This document shows positions 48,001 through 64,000 of a DNA stretch of 64,000 nt, one piece after another; position 1 is the first letter of the stretch; each line of letters starts with the position of its first letter. The DNA comes from Acanthornis magna. Lineage: Eukaryota; Chordata; Aves; Passeriformes; Acanthizidae. Where the stretch lies: positions 1,550,001-1,614,000 of the forward strand of contig JAWUZG010000159.1 of assembly GCA_036785705.1 (NCBI GenBank). Reading direction: 5' to 3'. The notes below the pieces were generated by a model. That model was given only the letters and a program-made list of their open reading frames with translations, was not told the origin of the DNA and searched no databases. The translations under genes and the position numbers were made by a program.

Positions 48001-51000
48001 TGAAGTGAATGTCTTCCGTGTCATCTCTGTCTATAGGATATTTATCTCTATATCCTGGAGATAGTCTCTGGGGGTATTGGTCAGTTTGGGTTAGTGCTCA
48101 CCCTTCACAGTGGTCAGAGGGGTTTTATCTACAGCCTGAGCCCCATTTCTAATCAGAGCACCACTTGCTCCTGGTGATATTTTGTTGATTTTGTTTTTAT
48201 TTGGACTTTTGGTTGTTTTTTCAAGTCTAAAATGTCTTTTACAACACCAGTTGCTCAGTTTCTGTGAGGAAGTGAAATAATGAAATACTCTCCTCCCCAC
48301 CCTCCTCAAAAACTGGGGAAATCCAGTTGAGCAATTAGGAGAAGACAGGATCTTTAGATATACTTAATTTTTTAACTTTGCAGAAGAAATAATCTCTGGA
48401 ACTAAAGCCTTTGGAGTTTAACTGAGTGGATGCATGTGCTACTTGAGAAATTATGCATCGTCTTAGGCTGGAGGACCTGATTGGATACATGAGGTAAAAG
48501 TACATGGGGGGAAAAGTTTACTTTCTGCTTGTATTATTACATAAATAAGCTTAATTTTTAGAATAAAACCTAATATCCTGTGAAGTAGAAAGGCTCTGAC
48601 AGAAGCAGTGACGTTGGGTTCCTGGTGATCATATAAAGGCATTTTGGCTTTTGTGTTCCTGAGCTGGGTGGGTGGTTGTTTCTGGAAAATATAAATTCTT
48701 TATGAATTCTGCTGTTCAATTCTGCTTATTTTGCCTTTTTATTCATAACTTTTTTAAGTGGAAGATTTGTGTGCTTGGTGGGAGACAACCGTTAAAGAAC
48801 AGAGATTAATAATCTGAAAATAGGTGAAATTTCTCAAAAGGGAAGCACCAGTGAGGATCATTTTAGATCAGGGTGAAGATAAATGCGTTTCCTTCTGTTG
48901 TTGGTATAAACTGGTTTTCCTTTTTGCTTTTTTGCCCATTAAAATAAAGCCTTCATTTCAAAGTCTTTAACAGAAACTGCTCATGATCGAAACTGCCAAG
49001 AGTGTTTATTTGACAACAAAACAATTCTAACACCAAATTAGGTGTAAAGTAATTTTGGTGTATGTTTTGCAGTTTGTAAGACCTTACTTTTACATTATTT
49101 AAATTGTGTGTGTGGGGAAGCCCTCATTTACCTTTTCATCTGCATCACAATTGATAGGAAAAGAAAATAGGAATGAACTTTTTTCCCCTCCATCTCCTGC
49201 TGCTGTTGATGAGCACAGAGGGGAACCACCTTCCCCTGCCCTTCCAAGTTAATTTTGGATAAATCTTTTTCTTGCCCTTTGCCAACCAAGTTGTAATTTG
49301 AAAAATGTGTTTCTGTCTGTTCCTTTTGTGTCTCAGACTGCTTATTTGGCTTTTTTTGCTGTACTTTGTAACCTCACTTTGTTCCTTCTTTTTGACCAGG
49401 CAAAACCCTCCTGTGCTGTAAAAAGGGGTGGCTTGGATCAACATTTTCTGCTTAAACTCTCTTTTTGTAACAGTCTGTCAAGGAGTTCATGTTTTGACAA
49501 CTGATGTGATTTTTCTCAGCCTTTTCTTACATGAGACAATAGACTTCTTTTTTTCTTTTATTCCTATTTAAAAGCCTTTAGTTTTCTTACCTACAGGTGC
49601 GACATAATAGCGTAAATCTCATTTTTATGTGACTAGACCCATCTGTTCCAAGAGTTCTTTTCTATTTTAAAGGTTAGACTATATTGATATAATCATTAGC
49701 AATATAAAGGTTTTTTTAATTGATGTGGTTTATACAATCCACTTAGCAGAAATGGGGTTTTATGTCTTTGAAGAAGTTTAAGGTATTTCTTCTCCAGAAG
49801 AAATGGCATCAGCATCACTCCACCCACAGCAGGGAATGTTGTGGGTTGGCTGATTTGTTCTAGTGAACTTGCAGTGAGTAGTCACAGTGATTCAAAAACT
49901 ATTTTTAGGGTGGAAAAATTAAGAGTAATAATGAACAAAGCAAGCAGAGTTGCTGATTTTTCATAGATTTTTAACTAACTGAGTAAGCAGATGCAGGGTT
50001 TTTTATAGCCATATGCAGTTTTTGATGCTTGCACTCTGCACATGAAGTACTGTGATGTCATAAACAATAATTTAATATTGCTGAAGGATTAAATAGGAGC
50101 AATGAAATCCTAAGTAGGGAATCCACTAACCTCCCCCCACCTCGGTTTTTAGAGTAATTATTTTAATTGAGGAGAGAGGATAGAAAATGCAAATCCAATA
50201 CTTCATATTCTCTCCCCTAATATGGAAAACCTTCTTTAGTAGGTTTGAATCTTACTCTTGTGTAGGATACAAGGTCACAAGTCTTTGTAACAGGTTGGTC
50301 AATCAGACTTAAATGGTTACATTTTAATCTGCTAAGCTCATTAGAGAAACAACACTGTGTCGCTGTAGTTAAGTTTGTCACAAGTTTCAGTGTAACCTCT
50401 CTTGCAGTCATCAGTGGTGGATGTTGCATCGGTTCAGGCTTGAATTTAGCAGAAAAATGGTATTGTTTCAGATTTCAATTATTTAAAAGCTCTGTGTTTC
50501 TGTTTTTTTAAAAGAATGTAGAGAATTTAATGAAGTTGTTAGTGTCGCAGTCTTTCACTGTTGGGGACCTGTCCTCTGTTCCCAAGGCACATGGATTTGG
50601 ACATAGTAAAGTTCTTTTTTTTCAGGAGATGTATGTACTTACATTAATTCCCTGGGTACTCAGCTTTCCATCAGGGCCTCTATGTTAAAACAGAATGTTT
50701 TTATGGATATGAAACCTCTCACATGATCTTTATCAAAAGGTCACAAACTGAATAGTAAAATTCAGCTGAAAGGCTTTTGTGCTGTGATATAAAAAATGTA
50801 AGCAACACCAAAACACATTCTTGGATGCTTTAATGAAATAGTAAATGTTAGTGCTCCAATAAATAGGTTTAAAATATTTATTTCAAGAGAGGTACAGGGA
50901 GAAGAGTGCTTTAAAATAGTGCTGGTCTTCTGTAGGCACTTGTTAGCCAGATTGCTTTGCCCTCAGCTTTTTCACATTGTTTTTCCAGTAATGATTAATT

Positions 51001-52290
51001 TTGCAAGTCATGTGAGCAAGTAAGGATTTGAAAATAAAGACCTGGGAGTGGTTTTTTTGATATTGATTTACCTTATTTTATTTACCTTAATTGCAGCAAT
51101 ATTTCTTTAAATACCTGCTAACCATGATACAGCTCCTGTATGTGGTGGAGATGGATTATGAAGCAACACATTCTGAAGATACTTCCCTCTTTCTGGTAAC
51201 AACATATGGAGCAGGACGAGGACAATTCTGTCAGTAAAATTATTTAGTAAAAAGGGTTCTCCTCCGTCTGTCAGAGGAGGTTTGGGTTCTCAAGAAACAC
51301 ATATGCTTTTTGTCCAGTAGAGCTGGGAACATGTCTGATTTCTGGAAGGAAAAGGGAATATCTGTCTGTTGGTTAGAGGAGGGAAGGGTGTTGAGCATAT
51401 TTATGGTTCTAGTATATGGGGAAGATACAACAGTACATAAATTGGATACAAACTTGCAGGAGGTATAAGGCTGGAAGAGCTGGTTTTGCTATGAGCAAAA
51501 TGGTTGCAAGAACGTGCAACCTCCCCAAGCGAATTTCTTCCTTTGTGTTATAAAACTTACCATGGTTTAAACGTGTTGCTGAATTCAGTTTGCATTTGTG
51601 TAGCTTTGCTTGTGCATCTTCATCATTCTTTAATCTTTTTTCTCCTCATTTTCATACTTACTTCTGTATTTTCTGATTCTTAAACAGTTATATATTCCCC
51701 TCCCCAGACTTCCTTCTTTCTTGTGTGTGTTGTTGAATTGGGTGTCACGCACTGATGTGGATTTTGAACACTTCCCTTCTTTTTCCGGCATTTGTCCTTT
51801 CATTTTCTCTGCTTTTGTTTGGATCGTGAATATCAAGTAATAAGGAGGGGGGGTATTTACAAGTAATTACAAACAGGGTATTATGTAGAGCTCTGGGTCA
51901 GTGGATCTGGCCTGCTGAATAATGAGATTGGATGGGGAGATCAAAACATTCCTGAGTCACTAAATTGGAATTGCCAGTTGCAACAGAAACTGAGGGAGCG
52001 AACCCCTGGGAGGTGCTGGGCTGGCTCAGTGCTGGCAGGGAGGATGTGCTGGGGAAGGGAGGATACAAAGTGCCTGGCATGGGTTTCTCATATACTTTGA
52101 TTTTTACAAGAAGTAGTTTCCTTGGGAATTTATTTTTGTCTTGTTTGGTTATTTTCAGCTGTAAATCAGGCTGCCTGCTCTTAATGAAACTTGGTATTGG
52201 CATAGCTGTGAGACTGAAGGAAATATTGCTGCTTGCATGCAGATTAAGGCAACGCTTCACTGTGTATTTTGAGTCTCTATATGGCTGGTT

Positions 52291-52327
52291 ATTATATATA
52301 TATATGTATATATATGTATATATATGT
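52291..52327. repeat. AT/TG microsatellite
   Basis: A TATATATATG decamer pattern repeated about three and a half times within an AT run, intronic. Confidence 0.9.
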
Positions 52328-54107
52328 GCTGTAAAAAATAATAACTTTTCTGCTGATGGAGTTTTGATGAGGCCTGGGCCAGAATCTTGTATTTGAATCT
52401 TCTATCCACACATCATTGTATGATATTTACATCATTATATGTCCAACTCTGACTTTAGCAGGATAGCTCATTTTGTCAAAGTACATTTGTCTCCAAAGTA
52501 TGTTTGGACTTTGCTGTTTTCTCCTGTTCCATTCACATTTTTCCCATAAATACCTGGATCTGAGGTTGCTGTCTGAAACAGAATCAGTGGTACAGTTAAA
52601 GGTGGTCTTCATTTAGGTAGGAAGCAATAATTCTGGTTGCCAACACCATTAACCATTTGCAGCTTTCTATAAATGCTTAAAGAATGTTCTTGTTGTGGAT
52701 TACATTTTAATGAAAAAAGCTGTGAGCAGGGACCACGGGAGCTCCTATAGCTTCACAAAATAGGACATTTTTCCGTGGGGAGTTAATCCACCCTCTAGTA
52801 CTGCACAGAGTCTAAGTGGAAAAGTTTAACTCCCTGCCTTTCATTATTCAGGAAAAGTCCTTTGCTGGTTCCTATCAAAGGAACTAAACAGATCCATTAA
52901 CAATAAGCTGATTATTGAGTTGTTGGTTGGTTCATTCATACCCACTTAGGGATGTGTTGCTGGATCAAGCAGCTTCTTACAGATGGCACCAAGCAACTGC
53001 TGCGGGCAGCAATGCCAGCAGCTCCCTGGGTGTATTCCCAACATCTCTGTTTGCCATGCTGGAATCTTCCAGCCTGTGAAAGGCCTAATTATTAATTCAA
53101 TGGGGAGTTTATTTCTCAAGTGCATTCAGAGCTTGTTCTCTGAAAGCTGTTGAAAGGGTTTGTATGACAATTAAGTGATGATTTGCCAGGTAAAAAAAGC
53201 TGCTCTGAAGTTCCTCTCATGAGGTTTATTGTTCAGTCATCTAATGCAGAAGTGATTTTGTGAGTGGTGATGTGGGTTAGATGTGTTCTGTACCTGCTTA
53301 ATCAGAAATTTATTTTGATCTGTTGCAGTGATTTCCCATGATTTTTTCCTTAGCACCATGTAGCATTTCCCAGGCTGCTCTTGCCCCTTTGCTCTGATAT
53401 TTCCATGTGATGGCTGATCTGGAGCAATCTGTCCAACTTTGCCTTGACCGCTGAAAGACCACGTGTGTGCTGCTGGGTCACCTCAGGTTCTCTCCCTCCT
53501 TGTTTGCCAAAATGAGACTGTTTTTTCCTTTCAGGATGAGGGAATGTGAATTGATGACACCGCCGTTTTCTTGATGGAAATGTGTCCTGGCAAGAGGAGC
53601 TGGTGTTGCTCCCCAGAGCAGGCTGTGCCTGCTGCTCTGGTGCCAGAGCTTGGGGTCTGCTGTGTTAGCTAAGCTGCTTTGCAGTCTCTCCCTAACAGCA
53701 CAGCAGATTACCAAGACTTGAAAAACACGCTTCTCGTGTTCTCAATACTGATATTCACAAAGGCCTAAGTTGAAAAAGTCCAAAGTCTTAAACAGGTAAT
53801 GGTTATTAGAGTTTCCATGCAACTGGATAGGTGTGTGTCTTTCCCATGATAAAAGGGTGGGGAAAAAAGACTGAAATTATGGGTCAAACCATAGAGGCCT
53901 TGAATCTCTGTTTTTAAATATTTGTCATTTATTGTCACAGTTAATCAATTCTAAAGACAAGTATTTACATTGTGGGGACTTACTGTGGTACAAATATTTA
54001 TAAAACACTCGTGTGTTTTTACTGTCCAATAATGTGATGAAAATTTTTCAATGAACTCTCAGCTTCAGAATTGGTGAAAAACTAATTTGTTTTTGTTTTG
54101 TCTTTAG

Positions 54108-54175
54108 GAGATTCAGTTTTAGAAGTGTGTGAAGGCTATTATCACTTACCTTAGAACACTCAAACTAGACACCAG
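54108..54175 (+). other. DNAJC5: Candidate noncoding 5'UTR exon of DNAJC5
   Basis: A 68-nt segment flanked by a strong acceptor (TTTTGTTTTGTCTTTAG) and a perfect donor (CAG followed by GTAAGT). It contains no ATG, so including it would lengthen the DNAJC5 leader without adding an upstream start codon. It has several stop codons in every useful frame and is not coding. Use as an alternative leader exon is inference. Confidence 0.35.
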
Positions 54176-57100
54176 GTAAGTTCTGGAGTTTTTTATTTCT
54201 TGTCGCTTCTCATTTAAATGCAAAATATTGCTGAGGAAACAAAGTTCAAAGTTTCCTATAAAAGTCTCTTAGTACCTCAGGAAGCCAAGCCTCATATTTT
54301 TCATGGTAGCACAATCTTGTGTATGCTTCTCTCCTCTCCCCTTTAAAAATGTTTTTTGGTTTTTTTTCCTCCCTTGAAAAATACCAGATTGTGAGAACAA
54401 CTCTAAGTAACTCTGAGACATATGGACAGGATGTGGAGGCCAGTGGTGCTTTTTTCTTTCTGTGACAAATCAATATTTACTGAAGTGCTTTCAGGCTCAG
54501 TGTTTTTATTTAGACTTTTACTAATAAATGCTGGTTGAGATAGAATAATTCAGTTTTAGATTAACACCTGTAGTTAATTTTCTGCACTGGAAATTTTTGA
54601 AAAGCTGGGATCTTAGCTTTAACCAACATTATAGTTTACTACTTAGCAGCAATGCTTTGTGGAATCCAAACCTTTCCTAAAATACTCAAGTGCTTCCTAA
54701 AGTCATATAATAAAATATCAACTAGGCTTTATTTTTGTAAGAGCTGGCAAAACATAATTTCCAAGCTGGACTCTTTAATCATCTTTTAATATGCTATTAA
54801 AGCTGTAATTGTAGAGGGCTTGACAGCATTCCTGGTAGTTTGTGTTACAGACACGGGCAGGGCTGGGCTGAGCTGGGACAGCAGCAACCTCCTGTCCAGC
54901 ACCCCCAGCACTTCTCTGAGTCTGTCTGAGTCATTCCTTCTGGTTCTTATTTTCTCTTTCGGGGATTTCTCTCTCTGTTTGCTGGTGATATTTTGAAAGG
55001 CTGGGAGGCTGTTGTGTGCTGGTTTTAACCAAACTCCTTTGCAAACAGAGAATCTGTTAAGGTTAATGACCTCCCATCATCCTGTGACTAGTGGGTATCA
55101 TTCACTGTGTCAGGGGGAGATGGATTTTCTCCTTTGCAGTGGGATTTCGCTTTCTGGAACAGCTGTTTACAACCAGATTCCCCACACTGTGGATAGGCGA
55201 TTCACTGTAATGCTGTGAACAACACCTGTGTACAGGTCTGTGTGTTGGCACATGCATTCAGAGTGATTTTATCATTTTACTTTATTTTTAGGAACTTAAA
55301 CTGATGAGTATACAGGCATTGAGAAAATTAGAATTCTGGTGAAGACTATGCACCAGTGTCCTGCTGTAGTTGTATCTTTAAGGTTAACATGGTTTGGTTT
55401 CCTGTGCCCCTTCTGATTTTGATCAGTGGAACTGAACAGCCACAACTCCTTCTTGAAGCAGTCTTTCATCCAGCGAGTAAATTCAAGGGACAGCTGTGCC
55501 TGTGGGATGCTGGTGGAGATGGGAAAGTGATATTTGAGGTGATGTGGTACTTCACAGTTTCCAGAGGTTTGTTCTTGAGCAAATACTCAATGCTGCAGCC
55601 TTGGAGTGAGATGGGAAGTACTGCTGCTAGTCTGCTTCCAGAAGCTAATGACACTGACATATTGTGGGTGTTGTCCTTGGAATTAGCCTTCCATCCCTTT
55701 ATTTCAAGGTACTTCTTCCTAGATCCGACAGCCGCAGTTCAGCGCTGTCCCAAGCACCTGCTCTCTGTGACCTCCACCCTCTGTCCTGCCACACAGCCCA
55801 ACATGTTTTCTTGGAAAAACTGACCCCCCTCACTGCCAACTTCCACTGAAATTCTTTGCAGCATCTTGCAGCAGATCAGGTGGGGTTTAATTCCTCCTTC
55901 CCTGCTTTTGGCCACCAGATCTGCTGTCACCCTTTTTGGTGCTTTCATTCTTTGGGATGTTCTGTGAGTATTTAATTCCCTAAACTGGCAGAGAATTATT
56001 GATTTTTTTTTCTTGGCTGTAATAACCCTTTGCCATTTTAATGAGTTAAATAAAACTTCCAAAAGGGTCAGCAGACCTGGCAGAAACTAAAGTATCACCA
56101 GTTTCATGAAACTTGATGGGATTCTTTTGGGAAGCTGAAAAGAAAATTAGTGTTTCTAAGGTTGAATTTTCCATGGATGTATTTAGAAAATTAAGGCTGA
56201 CTTTCCATAAATAACCTGCCAGGTTTAATCTGAGTCTTTTCAGTGAGGTAGTAGCAATTGTACTTACCTGGTGCTGCTGAAAGCAGTTGCCTGTTGTGGT
56301 AGATCTGACTAAGGCAGGACATTGTGGCACACAGATGGTTAAACGCTGTGCTGGTTAATCCAGGAGATTACCTTTCTCCAGAGCCTTCCCAGAGAAACCT
56401 CTTCAGGGCATCCTGCTTGGTTAGAAAAGGGAGCAGATGGCTTGTTGCTGCTGAACACAACAGTTTTTAAAAATCCAGGGCAGCTTTCAGGATTGTGAAT
56501 TAGAGCCATGTGTGAAAACAGCAAGATAAACGATACCCGGGTTTAGGAAAACGCAGAACTTGAATAACTTGCACCTTTATTGTCTGTTTCATATTTAAAA
56601 AGCCAAAGGTTAAATTCCTAGTAATAATACTCCTTTGTTTCCTTAAGTAAAAAGCTTCCCAGATGAATTCCCACCACGGCCTTGTCCTCCACTCTTCTGC
56701 CAAAGCCAATGTGTCCATTTTATACCAGTTTGGAGAAATAAATGTTAACATCCCATTACACCGAGCTGTGGATCCCCAGCACTCTTCAGATGGAAGCAAT
56801 TAAGGATTCAGCAGTGTGGAATTGTACCCCTGTGCCTGCACACTGATAGATACTGCCTGGGTCAAACTGAATTCATTTTTATTAAACAAATTGGCCCTAA
56901 TTTCACAGCAGAGATTTTGTTAAGCAGAACATGGTGTAGGGCTGTGATCTGCAGCATCTGTCACCAAGGGCACGTTGGATTGATGTTACAGGAAGCTTGT
57001 TATGCTTAAACAGAGCTGCAGCTTTTTGCAGAAATGTTAATAAAGCCCTGGAAGCTCCCATTTGAAGCAGTATCTTCTTTGGAAGGGCTAAATCAACATG

Positions 57101-59086
57101 TAAAATTCCAATTGGGATGCTTTTTCCCCCCCTCCTCCTGACTTTTCAGGTTCCTGTCCAAGAGCAGTAGTGACAGACGCTCCTTGGCTGGGAGCTGCTG
57201 GCAGGGATTGGTGTGGTGGATTTGCAGGGAGGTTCCCGGGAGGGTGGGAGGAAGTGATGATGGTCACAGAGCAGGAGGAGCTGAGCAGGGAGCCTGGGAA
57301 GCAGTGGGAGCAGGCTGCTGTGATTAGGTAGATTACCAGAGACACGTCAGGATCATCAGTCTTTGACCTCAGCTCCAGGGCAGAGGGGGCTGGGAGGCTG
57401 CCTTTGGGAAAGGCTGTTCCAGAGGGTTGTGTCTGCTGTGTGCCCGGGTGTGGGGTTTCTTTCCTGAAATATGGTTTTCCTTTCACTCAATCAGATTATG
57501 CCCAAATAAGTGAGTTGTTTGTGTTGTGTCTTGCAGCACTCAGTAATTTTCCTCCCATACAGAAAGCTTTTGGTACTGAACATTATCTTTGAAAAGAAAA
57601 GATTTTCTCTCCCTACCCACACGTTCACCTTCCATATTTGGGGTGTGGTTTGAATTTTTAGCCAGAGAGTTAGAGTTTAGCCCTTTCATTATTAATAGTA
57701 ATAATTCATAGCTTCCTATAGGAAGCTTTGAATTAAACTGGGTAGAATTGCCAAAGGCTTCTTGAAGGAGATTAGATGAGAGTTTGGTTTAGCTGGTGTA
57801 TCCCAGTTAAAACACCTGGACCTGGTGCCCAGTGTTAAATGAATGTAAAGTCAGAGAGGCCAAATGTGGAGAGAATCAACAGCAGGGTCTGAGCTGAGCA
57901 AGCCAGTGGTGATGTGCCTGTCCACGCCCTTGTCACTCGGCCCCCCTTGTGTGGGTGTGATGGCTCCCATGTGTCAGTAGAAGCAGAGCTGAGGGGTGTG
58001 AGGTCACAGCTCCACCCAGGCAGGGCAGGGGGTGAGGGCTGAGGGCACTGCTTGCAGCCAGCCTTGTGAAAGCTGAAGTTATTAACTTTGTTATATAAGA
58101 CATAGGGTTAAATTGGAAAAGTCTGGTGCTTTAAATATCTTTTTCAAAGGCTGCATAAGCTGGTGTGGGTTAATTGTAATGGCATAATCCAAAAATAGCC
58201 AATAGTCTTTTCTTGGATGCTCATCCTGGCTGCAGTTCTGCAGCTAAAGAACAGCAAAGCTGATCTCCTCAGGATGGGAGAGGACATAACCAGATCTGGT
58301 CCTGGCATGGCACACAGGGGACACCTTTGGGGTCTGTCGTATTTGGATGTGGAGCAGGAGGTTAATCCATGGTGAAGTAGAGTGGTTTTAACTGGAATGC
58401 ATGGTAAATGTTGGATCCACAGCTTTAAATTATGAGAGAGATTGCTGTGGGCAGGCATTCCATCTTTTCTTGTAGAATACACAGGCTTAGTCACACTGGA
58501 TTTGTCTAAGGAATCTGTTTGACTTGGTGTTCGTGATAAAATGGGGGACTGGGGTTTGGGAGGTGTGGGCAAGTTTGGGGTTTTGGTTTTTTTTAAAAAC
58601 CAAAATTTCTATTTTCTGCAATAGAAAATACAAATAATGTCAGTTACCCCAATGCCAGTGTGGTGCAAAAAGGCAGCCTCAACTTAGCAGCAGCTCCTCT
58701 GTTGTCATGTTGTTTTTATAGGTATTATCACCAATTATCTTAATATTAAGACTAAGAAAAGAGATGAAGTGTCTTCAGAGATGTGTTATGCAGTACATAG
58801 CTATAGCTGCATCTCAGCTGTTTTGGAGTTTTTGGAAGGAAGATTTGAGTATGCACAGTGGGAATTCAGAGTGGCTGGTGTTGTGCCAACAACGTAATAG
58901 TCGTTTTCACTGATAATTCACTGAGTTCTATAACTTTTTACCTTCCACATATGTAAAGAACCTTTTCAAAACACATTTTATAAAAGCTAAATCTTCTCAC
59001 GCAAACTCTGTTTTTAAGGATGATTTGCTTAAGGAGGTCTGTTTTTTCCTTTGTTTAAGCATTTCTTAATCTTTGTTTTTTGGCAG

Positions 59087-63686
<4,600 letters not shown>

Positions 63687-64000
63687 GTTAAGGAAACACT
63701 GTCATTAGAATGGATAAAAAAAAAAATACATGGCCAACTCAACACTAGAATCATGAACATTAGAAGTAGAGAACGGGGAGGGGGAATAATTCTGCCACAG
63801 TAAGAAGGCAGCTTTCCAACCTGCCGAAAATATTTTGTAATCCCTTCAGCCTTTTGTCACCTTTCAGTGTCGTATCTCGATGATACGTGAAGTGCTGTAG
63901 CATGCAGTATTTAAAGCAGTTTAGCTACGGTCTTATTTGTTTCCTTTCTTTTATTTTTTCTCCTGTTTTGTTTTTTTTTTTTTTATAGCATGTATGGAGT
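63687..64000 (+). other. DNAJC5: DNAJC5 3'UTR, truncated by the window end
   Basis: Noncoding sequence after the stop with A-rich (63,717-63,727) and T-rich (63,971-63,985) runs. No AATAAA occurs before the window ends, consistent with the long 3'UTR of this gene in mammals. Confidence 0.8.

Larger units (their letters stand above)
39372..59086 (+). other. DNAJC5: DNAJC5 intron 1 (about 19.7 kb)
   Basis: GC-rich at its start, then AT-richer. It contains one CR1 copy, an AT microsatellite and one candidate noncoding exon, listed separately. No protein-coding exon is supported. A long first intron before the coding start is also the mammalian arrangement. If the candidate exon at 54,108 is used, this interval is two introns. 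Confidence 0.7.

Noticed and set aside
55293..55380. Second possible leader exon in DNAJC5 intron 1 after TTTATTTTTAG
   Set aside because: The acceptor is plausible, but no good donor follows (only AAGGTTAAC), and it contains ATG codons.
39372..59086. A microRNA cluster like human miR-941 in DNAJC5 intron 1
   Set aside because: The human cluster derives from a human-specific tandem repeat. No comparable tandem hairpin repeat is seen in this intron.

Overview
The window looks like avian nuclear DNA, most likely a songbird. Two vertebrate genes with GT-AG introns sit head to tail on the + strand, the interspersed repeats are CR1 LINE fragments of the bird type, and the upstream third is very GC-rich. 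Gene identities come from reading translated exons against remembered family sequences; no database search was run.

Layout. Positions 1-20,350 hold no gene I can defend: GC-rich sequence with three CR1 fragments in reverse orientation, several micro- and minisatellites, two CpG-rich blocks (about 14.6-16.7 kb and 18.2-18.9 kb) and isolated transcription-factor-like motifs. In mammals the neighbour on this side is ZBTB46 (opposite strand) plus intronless ABHD16B, so distal ZBTB46 promoter or 5' sequence is possible but not shown. A GC-rich minisatellite (20,354-20,591) leads into the promoter of TPD52L2 (tumour protein D54). Its coding exons run from 20,858 to 35,046, with a 3'UTR to about 36.7 kb. 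Ten exons are read, including an apparently duplicated 60-nt exon and two small alternative exons.

After about 2 kb without a gene lies an intact tRNA-Glu(CTC) gene (38,943-39,014) with its T-run terminator. It sits just upstream of the CpG-island promoter and noncoding exon 1 of DNAJC5 (cysteine string protein alpha). A first intron of nearly 20 kb (39,372-59,086) contains a CR1 copy and one candidate extra 5'UTR exon. The four DNAJC5 coding exons (59,117-63,686) give a complete 198-residue protein, and the window ends inside its 3'UTR. The TPD52L2-DNAJC5 order and orientation match the mammalian 20q13.33 arrangement as I remember it.

Both proteins act in vesicle traffic: TPD52-family coiled-coil proteins in secretory and endolysosomal transport, and DNAJC5 as an Hsc70 co-chaperone on synaptic and secretory vesicles. 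Apart from synteny the sequence shows no direct functional link. The most interesting observations are the duplicated TPD52L2 exon, the repositioned cysteines in the DNAJC5 string, and the candidate extra DNAJC5 leader exon. I did not find a wholly new biological system here.
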